Assembly: GCA_910586445.1 (NCBI GenBank)
Contig: CAJUHV010000085.1
Span: 1-14,464 of the forward strand
Length of the DNA: 14,464 nucleotides
DNA from: an uncultured Eubacterium sp.
GTDB lineage: Bacteria > Bacillota > Clostridia > Lachnospirales > Lachnospiraceae
Reading direction: 5' to 3'
Shown here: piece by piece, positions 1 to 7,022 of the stretch
Layout of the letters: each line of letters begins with the position of its first letter
Position numbering within the stretch: position 1 is the first letter of the stretch
The notes under the pieces: model-generated
Told to the model about the DNA's origin: nothing
The model's input: the letters and a program-made list of their open reading frames with translations, nothing else
The model's database searches: none
Made by a program: the position numbers and the translations under genes

Positions 1-1
1 G

Positions 2-601
2 GACAAATTTGCTCTGACAAATGCCATTTACAATATGGATGCGGCATACCAGAAATTTTTTAAAGAACATGCAGGATATCCAAAGTTTAAAAGCAAACAT
101 GATAACCAGAAATCTTATACGGCAAATTTTACAAATGGAAATATAGCAGCAGATTTTGAGTATGGGAAAGGAAGTAATAATTATTATAAACAGAGAAGAA
201 AGATAGCACGTTGCCATGAGAAGATTACAAATACCAGAAAAGAATATCTGCATAAAGTTTCTCATAAGATTATCAGCGAAAACCAAGTGATAGTCTCAGA
301 GAACTTACAGATAAAAAATATGGTAAAGAATCATCATTTGGCAAAATCAATATCAGATGTGTCGTGGTACGAATTGACAAGACAACTGGAGTATAAGGCG
401 GACTGGAATGGGAGGAAATATATAAAAGTGGACACATTCTATGCAAGCAGCCAGATATGTTCCGTTTGTGGTTATCAAAAAGCCGGTACAAAAGATTGAT
501 CCGTAAGGGAATGGAGATGTCCGAAATGTGGTACAGAGCATGACAGAGATATCAATGCCGCAAAGAATATTTTAACGGAAGGATTGCGGCAGACAGCATA
601 A
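2..601 (+). pseudogene. tnpB: Decayed IS200/IS605-family TnpB (partial, internal deletion, nonsense codon)
   Basis: This is the C-terminal half of a TnpB RNA-guided nuclease, entering from the left edge in frame. Recognisable parts are YPKFKSK and FTNGNIA near the start, the RuvC-II region (IVSENLQIKNM), the segment SISDVSWYELTRQLEYKA, and the zinc-finger half CSVCG. A TGA at 497-499 interrupts the frame, yet the same frame continues with SVREWRCPKCG, DRDINAAKNIL and a terminal TAA at 599-601. It is therefore a point nonsense mutation, not a frameshift. Between DFEYGK and KGSNNYYKQ (about 165-180) roughly 100 residues of a normal TnpB are absent, including the RuvC-I aspartate block (GLDLGIK-like). 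Both defects predict no nuclease activity. The family assignment is firm; the deletion size is estimated from memory of the family. No TnpA is visible. Confidence 0.88.
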
Positions 602-654
602 ATTAATATAAATAGGGATGGTGCAGACCGAATTTACACCTGTGGAGATAGTAG
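602..654 (+). other. Remnant of IS605-type right end / omegaRNA-like 3' flank
   Basis: The short stretch after the tnpB stop contains GGTGCAGACCG and ACACCTGTGGAGA. It resembles the conserved 3' flank seen after tnpB genes in clostridia, where the guide RNA scaffold and right end of the element lie. This is recognised from general pattern only. No transposon boundary, cleavage site or target site could be defined from the sequence. Confidence 0.35.
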
Positions 655-693
655 GGAGCAGAACAAACGTCCAGTGGACGTTTGTTCTGCTCC
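655..693. repeat. Perfect 19-bp inverted repeat with one-base centre
   Basis: The left arm 655-673 begins GGAGCAGAACAAACG. The right arm 675-693 is its exact reverse complement, with a single G at 674 between them. Because an RNA loop needs about three bases, the folded stem would be about 17-18 bp. A run of seven T (708-714) lies 14 bases beyond the stem, too far for a textbook intrinsic terminator. The palindrome could stop transcription from both sides, be a REP-like dispersed element, or mark the end of the decayed insertion sequence. Its perfection next to a decayed pseudogene suggests it is younger or under selection. Confidence 0.75.
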
Positions 694-1055
694 GAGCTGT
701 AAATCTATTTTTTTATTCTGGGTGTGGAATATGGGGTTGATTTATTTGCTGTGTCCGTTGCTTTTTCAAAAAAGAATAAAATATAGGATGATTGGACAAA
801 TGCAGTAGTAAGGAACTGTTACTATGCATCAATTATTCAGCAGGAAAATTTTAGAGAAGATGATTGCAAAGGGAATGAAGATGAAGTATAATTGATATTG
901 ATAAGCACGCATCAGATGTGTTTTCCCGCGCAGCTTGATTTTAAAGGGTTTGCAGGGGGTTTTTGAGTTTTTTGCGTTAAAAAATGGGCAGAAAATGGTT
1001 TTGCCACGCAAAAGGGGTTTGGAGCAAGCATAAATGGCGGGCTGTAGAGGACAGG
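694..1055 (+). other. Gene-poor stretch; right half is the probable CRISPR leader
   Basis: No convincing gene is present. An open frame of 34 codons (787-891) without a good start encodes WTNAVVRNCYYASIIQQENF and an acidic tail, and might be the relic of a gene end. From about 900 to 1055 the DNA is rich in G/T and A runs and abuts the first intact repeat. This is the expected leader position, because repeat decay is at the opposite end of the array. An 8-bp inverted repeat (TTTTGCGT 970-977, ACGCAAAA 1006-1013) frames a smaller imperfect one (GGC/AAAA with TTTT/GCC). No good -35/-10 pair was identified, so the array promoter is unplaced. Confidence 0.5.
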
Positions 1056-1738
1056 GTTAAGAAGATAAGAACCCCGTAAGGGGACGGCAACACAGTTGCT
1101 TGTGTTGTAGTATCGTTTTTCATGATTGTTAAGAAGATAAGAACCCCGTAAGGGGACGGCAACTTCAGCATCATGTGAAGCTGCTTGAGAGAGTTGGTTA
1201 AGAAGATAAGAACCCCGTAAGGGGACGGCAACTTGTCGAGAAATTCCTTCGGAGTCCTTTTTGGCAGTTAAGAAGATAAGAACCCCGTAAGGGGACGGCA
1301 ACGTTCTCTCTGTTAACTGTATATTGCGGCTGGTTATTGTTAAGAAGATAAGAACCCCGTAAGGGGACGGCAACATTAGTCCATCTGTGCCTTGATATCA
1401 GCAAGTTCTTGTTAAGAAGATAAGAACCCCGTAAGGGGACGGCAACTCTTTTTTTCCGAAACATAGTCAGGAACCATGCGCTTGTTAAGAAGATAAGAAC
1501 CCCGTAAGGGGACGGCAACCCGCCGGGAAAATGACCGCAACCGCTGACCGCCTTATCGTTAAGAAGATAAGAACCCCGTAAGGGGACGGCAACGATCAGG
1601 GGCCGTTCGTGATGAAGGCGGGAGGATAGTTAAGAAGATAAGAACCCCGTAAGGGAACGGCAACACTTCAAAAGAGGATGTGAGACACCATCTACATATT
1701 GTTAAGAAGTTAAGTCCCCTCCACAAAGGAACAGTAGC
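1056..1738 (+). CRISPR. CRISPR array, ten repeats and nine spacers
   Basis: The 36-bp repeat starts GTTAAGAAGATAAG and ends GGGGACGGCAAC. Its centre CCCC-GTAA-GGGG is a hairpin closed by a GNRA-type tetraloop. Repeats begin at 1056, 1128, 1197, 1267, 1339, 1411, 1484, 1558, 1629 and 1701. The first eight are identical, the ninth has GGGG to GGGA, and the tenth (1701-1738) is strongly degenerate. Spacers measure 36, 33, 34, 36, 36, 37, 38, 35 and 36 bp, all different. Decay at the right end puts the leader on the left and the crRNA strand as +, giving an 8-nt 5' handle ACGGCAAC if processed in the usual type III way. The adjacent effector is type III-D-like; no Cas6 gene is seen here to process the transcript. 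Confidence 0.98.
1701..1738 (+). repeat. Degenerate terminal CRISPR repeat
   Basis: The left half GTTAAGAAGTTAAGTCCCC matches the repeat with two changes. The right half has lost the GTAA loop and most of the handle (CCACAAAGGAACAG...). A short TCC/GGA stem could still form. This is the trailer end of the array. Confidence 0.85.
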
Positions 1739-1767
1739 ATTCAAGGAAAAAGTGAGCAGACTATGAT

Positions 1768-1803
1768 AGCAAAAGTATAAGAACCCATGTGACTGTCATA
1801 TAC
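1768..1803 (+). repeat. Possible fossil eleventh repeat
   Basis: At 1778-1786 the nine bases TAAGAACCC match repeat positions 11-19. They are flanked on the left by AG and A matches, so AGTATAAGAACCC resembles AAGATAAGAACCC. The position is about one spacer length after the tenth repeat. The right half does not match, so this is only a candidate for an older, eroded repeat. Confidence 0.35.
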
Positions 1804-1890
1804 GCAGCAAACAGAACATGTTTTTGCAATGCACAGCATCTTTGGCAGCCGCCGCGTTTTTACAATATTTAACAACTTCAAAAAATACAC

Positions 1891-1919
1891 TTGCTTTATC
1901 CCGGCAAATACGATAAAAT
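1891..1919 (+). promoter_or_regulatory. Candidate sigma-70-type promoter for the cas operon
   Basis: TTGCTT (1891-1896) and TAAAAT (1914-1919) are separated by exactly 17 bases, inside an AT-rich stretch about 110 bases before the cas1 start. The -10 matches the consensus at five of six bases; the -35 keeps only TTG. It is the best pair seen in this gap and is not experimentally supported. Confidence 0.4.
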
Positions 1920-2031
1920 TAAAATAATTAATGAAACGGAACAAACAAGATTACAAATACAGATAGAAAGAAAAACAGAAGGAATGACTGCCGGAATATG
2001 GTAACGGTTATCGTTTCGGTGGAAAAATACT

Positions 2032-3096
2032 ATGAGCTTATTATACGTGAATGAAAATAACGCCTGCATCGGAATCGAAGCAAATCGTTTTGTAGTAAAA
2101 TATGCGGATGGCATGAAAAAGATGATTCCGGCTGAAACATTGGAAAGTGTTGCTATTATGGGATATGCGCAGATGACAACGCAATGTGTAAGGGAATGCT
2201 TAAAGCGGGGGATTCCGGTTTCATATTATTCAAAGGGCGGCAGTTATTTTGGACGTCTTCAGTCTACCGGACATATTGATGCAAAAAGACAAAGACAGCA
2301 ATGTGCACTGTATCAGTCAGACTTTGCTCTGCAGCTTTCAAAAAGAATTATACGAGCAAAGCTAAACAATCAACTGGTGGTCTTGCGGCGATATGAAAAA
2401 AGTAAAAATCGTTCTGTGAGTGAACAGTTAAACAGGATAAGAAACTGCAGAGAGAAAGTTGCGGAATGTTTATACATCCCAGAAATAATGGGATATGAGG
2501 GGCAAGGCGCGAAAGCTTATTTTGACGGACTTTCCGGTCTGATTGATCCGGAATTTGTTTTTCATGGGCGTAATAAGAGGCCGCCTCGAGATGAATTTAA
2601 TTCTATGATCAGTCTTGGCTATGCCATTTTATTAAACGAAATATACGGGAAAATCGAAGCAAAAGGATTAAATCCCTATTTCGGATTTTTACATAGAGAT
2701 AATGAGAAGCATCCGACGCTGGCAAGTGATATGATGGAAGAGTGGCGGGCAGTAATTGTTGATGAGACTGTTATGAGCATGATTAACGGTCATGAGATTC
2801 AAAAAGTGGATTTTGTGAAAGATGCCGAGGAACCAGGATGCTATCTGACAAAAAATGGAATAAAAATATATTTGACAAAATTATCAAAGCTGCTGCTTGG
2901 TTATGGATTTCGTATTCAAAAATCAGCTTTCGAAGCAATCATTACAAAGAGAAAGTACAAAGAACTTCTGGAGCGTCTGCCGGCATTTGCAGGAGAGGAA
3001 GACAGCATTCGAATTTATAAAATAGTAGGTAAAGGACAGGTAATTACCTTCGGAAAGGAAGCAGAGGAAACAGTTGAAGATGTGGTTGTAATTTAA
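2032..3096 (+). CDS. cas1: Cas1-Cas2 chimera (Cas1 lacking C-terminus joined to Cas2 lacking N-terminus)
   Basis: The 354-residue frame begins as a CRISPR integrase Cas1. The expected active-site residues are visible: E156 (GYEGQGAKAYF), H221 (GFLHRD) and the acidic block D233-E237 (SDMMEEWR). After YLTKNGIKIYLTK (about residue 283) a normal Cas1 would run about 50 residues further, through a segment ending in an SFRRxxxLQxxxLA-like helix. Instead the sequence becomes LSKLLLGYGFRIQKSAFEA and EEDSIRIYKI, the hallmark middle and C-terminus of Cas2. The first 20 or so Cas2 residues, including the strand with the YD motif, are missing. The simplest reading is an in-frame deletion of about 200-250 bp removing the cas1/cas2 junction (join near 2871-2890). 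A functional integrase is doubtful. A genuine natural fusion is the alternative. No other cas2 is present in the window. Confidence 0.88.
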   Translation: MSLLYVNENNACIGIEANRFVVKYADGMKKMIPAETLESVAIMGYAQMTTQCVRECLKRGIPVSYYSKGGSYFGRLQSTGHIDAKRQRQQCALYQSDFALQLSKRIIRAKLNNQLVVLRRYEKSKNRSVSEQLNRIRNCREKVAECLYIPEIMGYEGQGAKAYFDGLSGLIDPEFVFHGRNKRPPRDEFNSMISLGYAILLNEIYGKIEAKGLNPYFGFLHRDNEKHPTLASDMMEEWRAVIVDETVMSMINGHEIQKVDFVKDAEEPGCYLTKNGIKIYLTKLSKLLLGYGFRIQKSAFEAIITKRKYKELLERLPAFAGEEDSIRIYKIVGKGQVITFGKEAEETVEDVVVI

Positions 3097-3112
3097 GCAG
3101 GGAGGCAGTTAT

Positions 3113-3958
3113 ATGCATTCATCAGATCATACGGACTTTTTCAGCCGCGGCTTCACGCATGGCGGCGTTTTTCATGCAGATGATATATTTTCTACCGCAT
3201 TTCTGCGGATCTTAAATCCAGAGATTCAAATTGAACGAGGCAATACGGTACCACAATCTTTTGATGGAATTGTGTTTGATATTGGAGGCGGGCAGTTCGA
3301 CCATCATCAAAAAGACAGCAGGAGCCGGACAAACGGCGTGCCATATGCTGCTTTCGGGCTTTTGTGGGAGCAGTTTGGCACGCGTTTATTTTGTGAAGAG
3401 GATGTAAGAGACTTTGACGCCGCGTTTATTCAGCCGCTGGATCAGTCGGACAATACCGGAGAAAAAAATATGATCTGTCAGATCGTGGCGGATTTTAATC
3501 CATCCTGGCAGGATGAGACGGATCAGGCAGAAGCATTTGAACAAGCGGTGGTGTTCGCAAAAGGAATTTTGGAAAGACGGTTTCAGCATAGGAAGGCAGA
3601 GCAGAATGCTTTTGAAATAGTACGCAAACAGGCAGAAAAGTGCGGCAGCGGCATTTTATATTTGGAACGTGCGATGCCGTGGAAGGAAGCCGTGAAAGAT
3701 TTGGATATTTACTATGTCATTTACCCTTCGATCAGAGATGGTTATAATATACAGGCAGTTCCTTTGCAGCAGGATCAGGAGCAGCTAAAACGGCCGTTTC
3801 CAGAAAGCTGGCGGGGACTGGATGCCGGGAAGCTTTCTGTGCTGACGGGTGTAGAGGATTTTATGTTTTGTCATCATGCAGGATTTTTATGCGCGGTAAA
3901 GACGCTGGACAGTGCGTTTTTGATAGCAGAGCTTGCTTTAAAAAATAAAGGAAACTGA
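3113..3958 (+). CDS. MYG1-family (UPF0160, DHH-like) metal-dependent phosphohydrolase
   Basis: At 281 residues this is a full-length bacterial MYG1-family protein. The N-terminal metal-binding motifs are present: H16 and H21-A22-D23-D24 in THGGVFHADD, D56 in VFDIGG, and D63-H64-H65 in FDHHQ. D110 in PLDQSDN follows. The C-terminal family signature is also clear (MPWKEAV 188-194, PESWRGL 230-236, CHHAGF 253-258). The family belongs with DHH-type phosphoesterases, and the eukaryotic member MYG1 is reported as a 3'-5' RNA exonuclease. The gene sits 16 bp after the cas1-cas2 chimera and 19 bp before a CARF gene, with its own AGGGAGG site, so it is co-transcribed with the locus. A role in trimming crRNA or removing cyclic oligoadenylate is inference. 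It might instead be a passenger gene. Confidence 0.88.
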   Translation: MHSSDHTDFFSRGFTHGGVFHADDIFSTAFLRILNPEIQIERGNTVPQSFDGIVFDIGGGQFDHHQKDSRSRTNGVPYAAFGLLWEQFGTRLFCEEDVRDFDAAFIQPLDQSDNTGEKNMICQIVADFNPSWQDETDQAEAFEQAVVFAKGILERRFQHRKAEQNAFEIVRKQAEKCGSGILYLERAMPWKEAVKDLDIYYVIYPSIRDGYNIQAVPLQQDQEQLKRPFPESWRGLDAGKLSVLTGVEDFMFCHHAGFLCAVKTLDSAFLIAELALKNKGN

Positions 3959-3977
3959 CAAAGGAGAAGATTGGATT

Positions 3978-5495
3978 ATGGGCGTACATTTTTTGTCTGT
4001 GCTGGGAACAAATTTGTATGAACCGGTTGTTTACGAATTTACGGGAAAAGAACAGGAAGCAGCAGAGCAGCAATTTGTTCAGATTGCCTTGATGCATTCC
4101 TGGAAGGAACAGATTTTAAACGATGGAAAAATAACGATATTACTGACGGATGGTGCAAGGGCCAAAAACTGGATGGATCGTGACTATGATAATAAGGACG
4201 TAGCTTTTTCGCAAAGATGGGCATCTGAAAAAAAGCGTGAAGTGCAGGAAGGAAAACGCAAAGCAGGAATGTGTACAATCTTGCAGGCGCAGGAGCCGCA
4301 GCTGTTTGAAAAAGTGTCGGAAATATCGATCTTGGATGCGAAAACCGAAGAAGAAATCTGGTCTGTGTTTGAGACGATTTATGAAAGCATTGGTGAAGGG
4401 GACGAGATTGTTTTCGACATTACACATAGCTTCAGGTCGATACCGCTGCTTGCGGTTACAGTGATGAACTATGCAAAAGTGCTGAAAAACTGCAGCATCA
4501 AAGGGATTTACTATGGCGCCTTTGAAGCGGCGCAGGTAAGGGATGGCGTGAAATACGCGCCGGTGATTGATCTGACTGTTTATAATGAAATATTGGACTG
4601 GACGAATGCTGCCGAGGCTTTTATGAAGTATGGCATTGCTGCAAAAATGAAGGCGGTCTATGATGAGAAGATTCATCGAATAAGACTGGAGAGCGGTCAG
4701 GAAGTATTCAGACAACGAATCGATCAGTGGAAGCCGGTGAAATACAAAGTAGATGCCATGCAGAATTTGGCAGAATGCATCTATACGAACCGGGGTACGG
4801 ATGCAAAAGAAATTAAAATAGGAAATGCTTACCGAAGAAGCATTAAGAATGCGTATATGCATTTAATAGAAAACAGTACGGAGCAGTCAAAACATATCGC
4901 AAGAGAAATAAAGCCGTTGTATCCGCTGATGGAAAAGATTGAGAGCAGGTATCAGGAATATTTTGACAAAGAGAAAAATTACGAGATTGGGTTAGGTGTT
5001 GTGAAATGGAGCATTGACAATCATATGATACAGCAGGGATATACGGCGCTGGAAGAAACGGTCAAAACGTATCTGTGTTATAGATATAACCTGGACGATA
5101 AAACGGAAGCTACAAGAGATGATGTGATTGGACGAATACTTACTGGAATAAACAAAATAATGAATACGAAAAAAGCGTCCGTACAGGAATTTCAATCATA
5201 CAGAGAGCGGGAGCCGGAGAAAGTTCTTATGGAGATCCGCGGAAGAATGGATCCGAAGGCTGTGGAAAAGTATGACAGCCTGATTAATGAAATGATCCGT
5301 ACGATGCCGCTGCAGTTGGTAGTATTGGGAAGCTGTGTGAAAGAGCTTCGCAATGATATCAGCCATATGGGATTTCGGATATCTCCGCAGACTGCAGAAA
5401 GGCTGGGGAGCTTATTGAAAACATATTATGAGGAATTTCTTGCTTTTATTCAGGCAGAATCAGCCTGGCAGGATACACCATCGGAAACGGTCTGA
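3978..5495 (+). CDS. csx2: CARF-HEPN ribonuclease, Csx2/TM1812 (TIGR02221-like) family
   Basis: This 505-residue protein starts with a CARF (Rossmann-like) sensor domain. It shows the opening strand FLSVLGTN (5-12), DITHSFRS (147-154), the usual phosphate/ligand-binding loop of this family, and IYYGAFEA (177-184). The C-terminus is helical and carries an HEPN RNase motif, R458-NDIS-H463 (R-X4-H). Family members bind cyclic oligoadenylate made by Cas10 and then cut RNA without sequence specificity. The position directly before cas10 (42-bp gap, AAGGAG ribosome site for this gene) fits that role. The protein is likely a dimer, since HEPN active sites form between two subunits. The ligand ring size cannot be read from the sequence. 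Confidence 0.87.
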   Translation: MGVHFLSVLGTNLYEPVVYEFTGKEQEAAEQQFVQIALMHSWKEQILNDGKITILLTDGARAKNWMDRDYDNKDVAFSQRWASEKKREVQEGKRKAGMCTILQAQEPQLFEKVSEISILDAKTEEEIWSVFETIYESIGEGDEIVFDITHSFRSIPLLAVTVMNYAKVLKNCSIKGIYYGAFEAAQVRDGVKYAPVIDLTVYNEILDWTNAAEAFMKYGIAAKMKAVYDEKIHRIRLESGQEVFRQRIDQWKPVKYKVDAMQNLAECIYTNRGTDAKEIKIGNAYRRSIKNAYMHLIENSTEQSKHIAREIKPLYPLMEKIESRYQEYFDKEKNYEIGLGVVKWSIDNHMIQQGYTALEETVKTYLCYRYNLDDKTEATRDDVIGRILTGINKIMNTKKASVQEFQSYREREPEKVLMEIRGRMDPKAVEKYDSLINEMIRTMPLQLVVLGSCVKELRNDISHMGFRISPQTAERLGSLLKTYYEEFLAFIQAESAWQDTPSETV

Positions 5496-5537
5496 TGCAA
5501 CAATCGGACGCTGTAACAAGAAGATAAGGAGCAGAGC

Positions 5538-7022
5538 ATGAACGGACGCTATCTAACAATTCTGGAGGTCTCTCAGAAGCAGGCGTACATTTTTCAAAAC
5601 AATGAACTGCGCAGTAATGTATTAAATTCTGCTGATATTGCGTGGATTACAAGCGGAGAATATCTGGAACAGACAATACATGACAAAGAGATTTTCAGTA
5701 TGGAACAAAATCTTGTCTACGACGGAGGCGGGCATACGATACTGGAATTTGCCGCACAGGAAACGGCGATCGCATTTACAAAAAAAGTAACAAGAACCAT
5801 CCGCAAGGATTATCCGGGTATCGAAATTTTTGCGGCTACATACGGATACGATGCTTGTCTGACGCCGGGCGATAATCTTAAGGAACTTCTGAAACAACTG
5901 GAACGGAAAAAATCGGTGCGCCTGTCTGCTTTTCACCAGGGCAGCTTTGGCGTGGAAAAGATGGATGTAAATACAAAAAAAACAATGTTTCAAGGGGAAC
6001 TGGGAGAACAAAAGAGTTATGACCGGATGCCGCAGAAAGAAAAAGAAATCGAAGAACAGCTGTTACCACAGGGATTTCATCTGGCACGAAAATTTGAAGA
6101 TCTGGGCGGTTCAAAAGATGAGTCAAATTTTATTGCCGTCGTGCACATAGATGGCAATGCAATGGGTAAAAGGGTGGAAAGCATACAAAAAAACTATGGG
6201 CAGGATACATGGGAGCATTATAAGAAAAAGATAAGGGCTTTCAGTCGGTCTATTGATGAACAGTTTAAAGAAGCTTATCGGGAAATGGCGGAGTTTGTAG
6301 CGCATAATATCAAAAACGGCGGGCTTGCGGAGCTGGATCTGAAAGAAAACAGGCTGCCGGTGCGCAGGATCATTACGGCTGGAGATGATATTTGCTTTGT
6401 ATCCGAAGGAAGGATCGGAACGGAATGCGCGGCTTATTTTTTACGTGCGCTTGCAGATATGAAAAATGCAGTAGATGGAAAAGGATATGCGGCGTGTGCC
6501 GGAGTAGCAATCGTACACCAAAAATATCCGTTTTATAAAGCTTATGAGCTGGCGGAGCGTTTATGCAGCAATGCCAAAAAATATGGAGCGTCTTTGAGTG
6601 AAGATGGAAGCGGCAGCGATGTATCGGTGATCGACTGGCATATTGAATTTGGTGAGATCAAAGATACGTTGGAACAGATACGGGAAGATTATATAGACGC
6701 AGATGGCAAGTGTATCCTGCAGAGGCCCTATATCGTATCTGCATCGGAACAAATCAAAACAGCAGAACCGCTCAGACAGTATGATGTGTTTAAAGATTTC
6801 TTTGTGGACACGATATGGAAAGAAGGCTATGCCAGAGGTATGCTCAAGGAGCTGCGTTCGGTGTTTGGAAAAGGTGAGCAGGAGATCGAATATTATCTGA
6901 AATTTCACAAAATGCGCAAGCTCTTAAAAGAAAATCTTGGCGGCAGATCGGTGCTTTTACCGGATGTTGTGGAGATGATGGATACGTTTCTGCCATTATG
7001 CAGTAAGGAGGAAGTACAGTGA
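5538..7022 (+). CDS. cas10: Cas10-like large subunit with two palm domains, no HD domain
   Basis: At 494 residues this is short for Cas10, which is often 700-1000. It starts directly in the first palm-like domain (ILEVSQKQAYIF, with DGGGH at 62-66). The second palm begins near 197 with FIAVVHIDGNAMGKRV (metal-binding D205) and carries A281-G282-D283-D284, a GGDD variant that keeps both catalytic aspartates. ACAGVAIVHQKYPFYKAYELAE (319-340) and the helical C-terminus complete the cyclase fold. No HD motif and no CxxC zinc-finger pairs are seen. The protein should therefore make cyclic oligoadenylate but not cut DNA by an HD site. Two CARF-HEPN neighbours support that role. Its stop overlaps the next start by four bases (GTGA), giving tight coupling to the first RAMP. 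Confidence 0.88.
   Translation: MNGRYLTILEVSQKQAYIFQNNELRSNVLNSADIAWITSGEYLEQTIHDKEIFSMEQNLVYDGGGHTILEFAAQETAIAFTKKVTRTIRKDYPGIEIFAATYGYDACLTPGDNLKELLKQLERKKSVRLSAFHQGSFGVEKMDVNTKKTMFQGELGEQKSYDRMPQKEKEIEEQLLPQGFHLARKFEDLGGSKDESNFIAVVHIDGNAMGKRVESIQKNYGQDTWEHYKKKIRAFSRSIDEQFKEAYREMAEFVAHNIKNGGLAELDLKENRLPVRRIITAGDDICFVSEGRIGTECAAYFLRALADMKNAVDGKGYAACAGVAIVHQKYPFYKAYELAERLCSNAKKYGASLSEDGSGSDVSVIDWHIEFGEIKDTLEQIREDYIDADGKCILQRPYIVSASEQIKTAEPLRQYDVFKDFFVDTIWKEGYARGMLKELRSVFGKGEQEIEYYLKFHKMRKLLKENLGGRSVLLPDVVEMMDTFLPLCSKEEVQ

Larger units (their letters stand above)
1739..2031 (+). other. Array trailer and 5' region of the cas operon
   Basis: This AT-rich stretch between the array and cas1 has no coding potential beyond trivial frames of under 15 codons. 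It contains the candidate promoter listed separately and possibly one eroded repeat. The ribosome site for cas1 is weak (GGTGG about nine bases before the ATG at 2032), in contrast to the strong sites downstream. Cas1 may therefore be made at a low level compared with the effector. Confidence 0.5.

Noticed and set aside
655..714. Palindrome plus T-run as an intrinsic terminator
   Set aside because: The T-run begins 14 bases after the stem, so it does not fit the usual hairpin followed directly by T residues.
824..895. Short ATG frame (MHQLFSRKILEKMIAKG...)
   Set aside because: It has 23 codons, no ribosome site and an overlapping alternative frame, so it is not supported as a gene.
912..1744. 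Several reverse-strand frames repeating a PSPYGVLIFLT-like peptide
   Set aside because: They are translations of the CRISPR repeats and spacers on the opposite strand, not a repeat protein.
4140..4862. 240-codon reverse-strand open frame
   Set aside because: It lies wholly inside the CARF-HEPN gene, has no ribosome site, and has a composition typical of an antisense shadow.
5518..5528. AAGAAGATAAG before cas10, identical to part of the CRISPR repeat
   Set aside because: It is an 11-base purine-rich match that includes the cas10 ribosome-site region. It has no hairpin or handle, and chance is a sufficient explanation.
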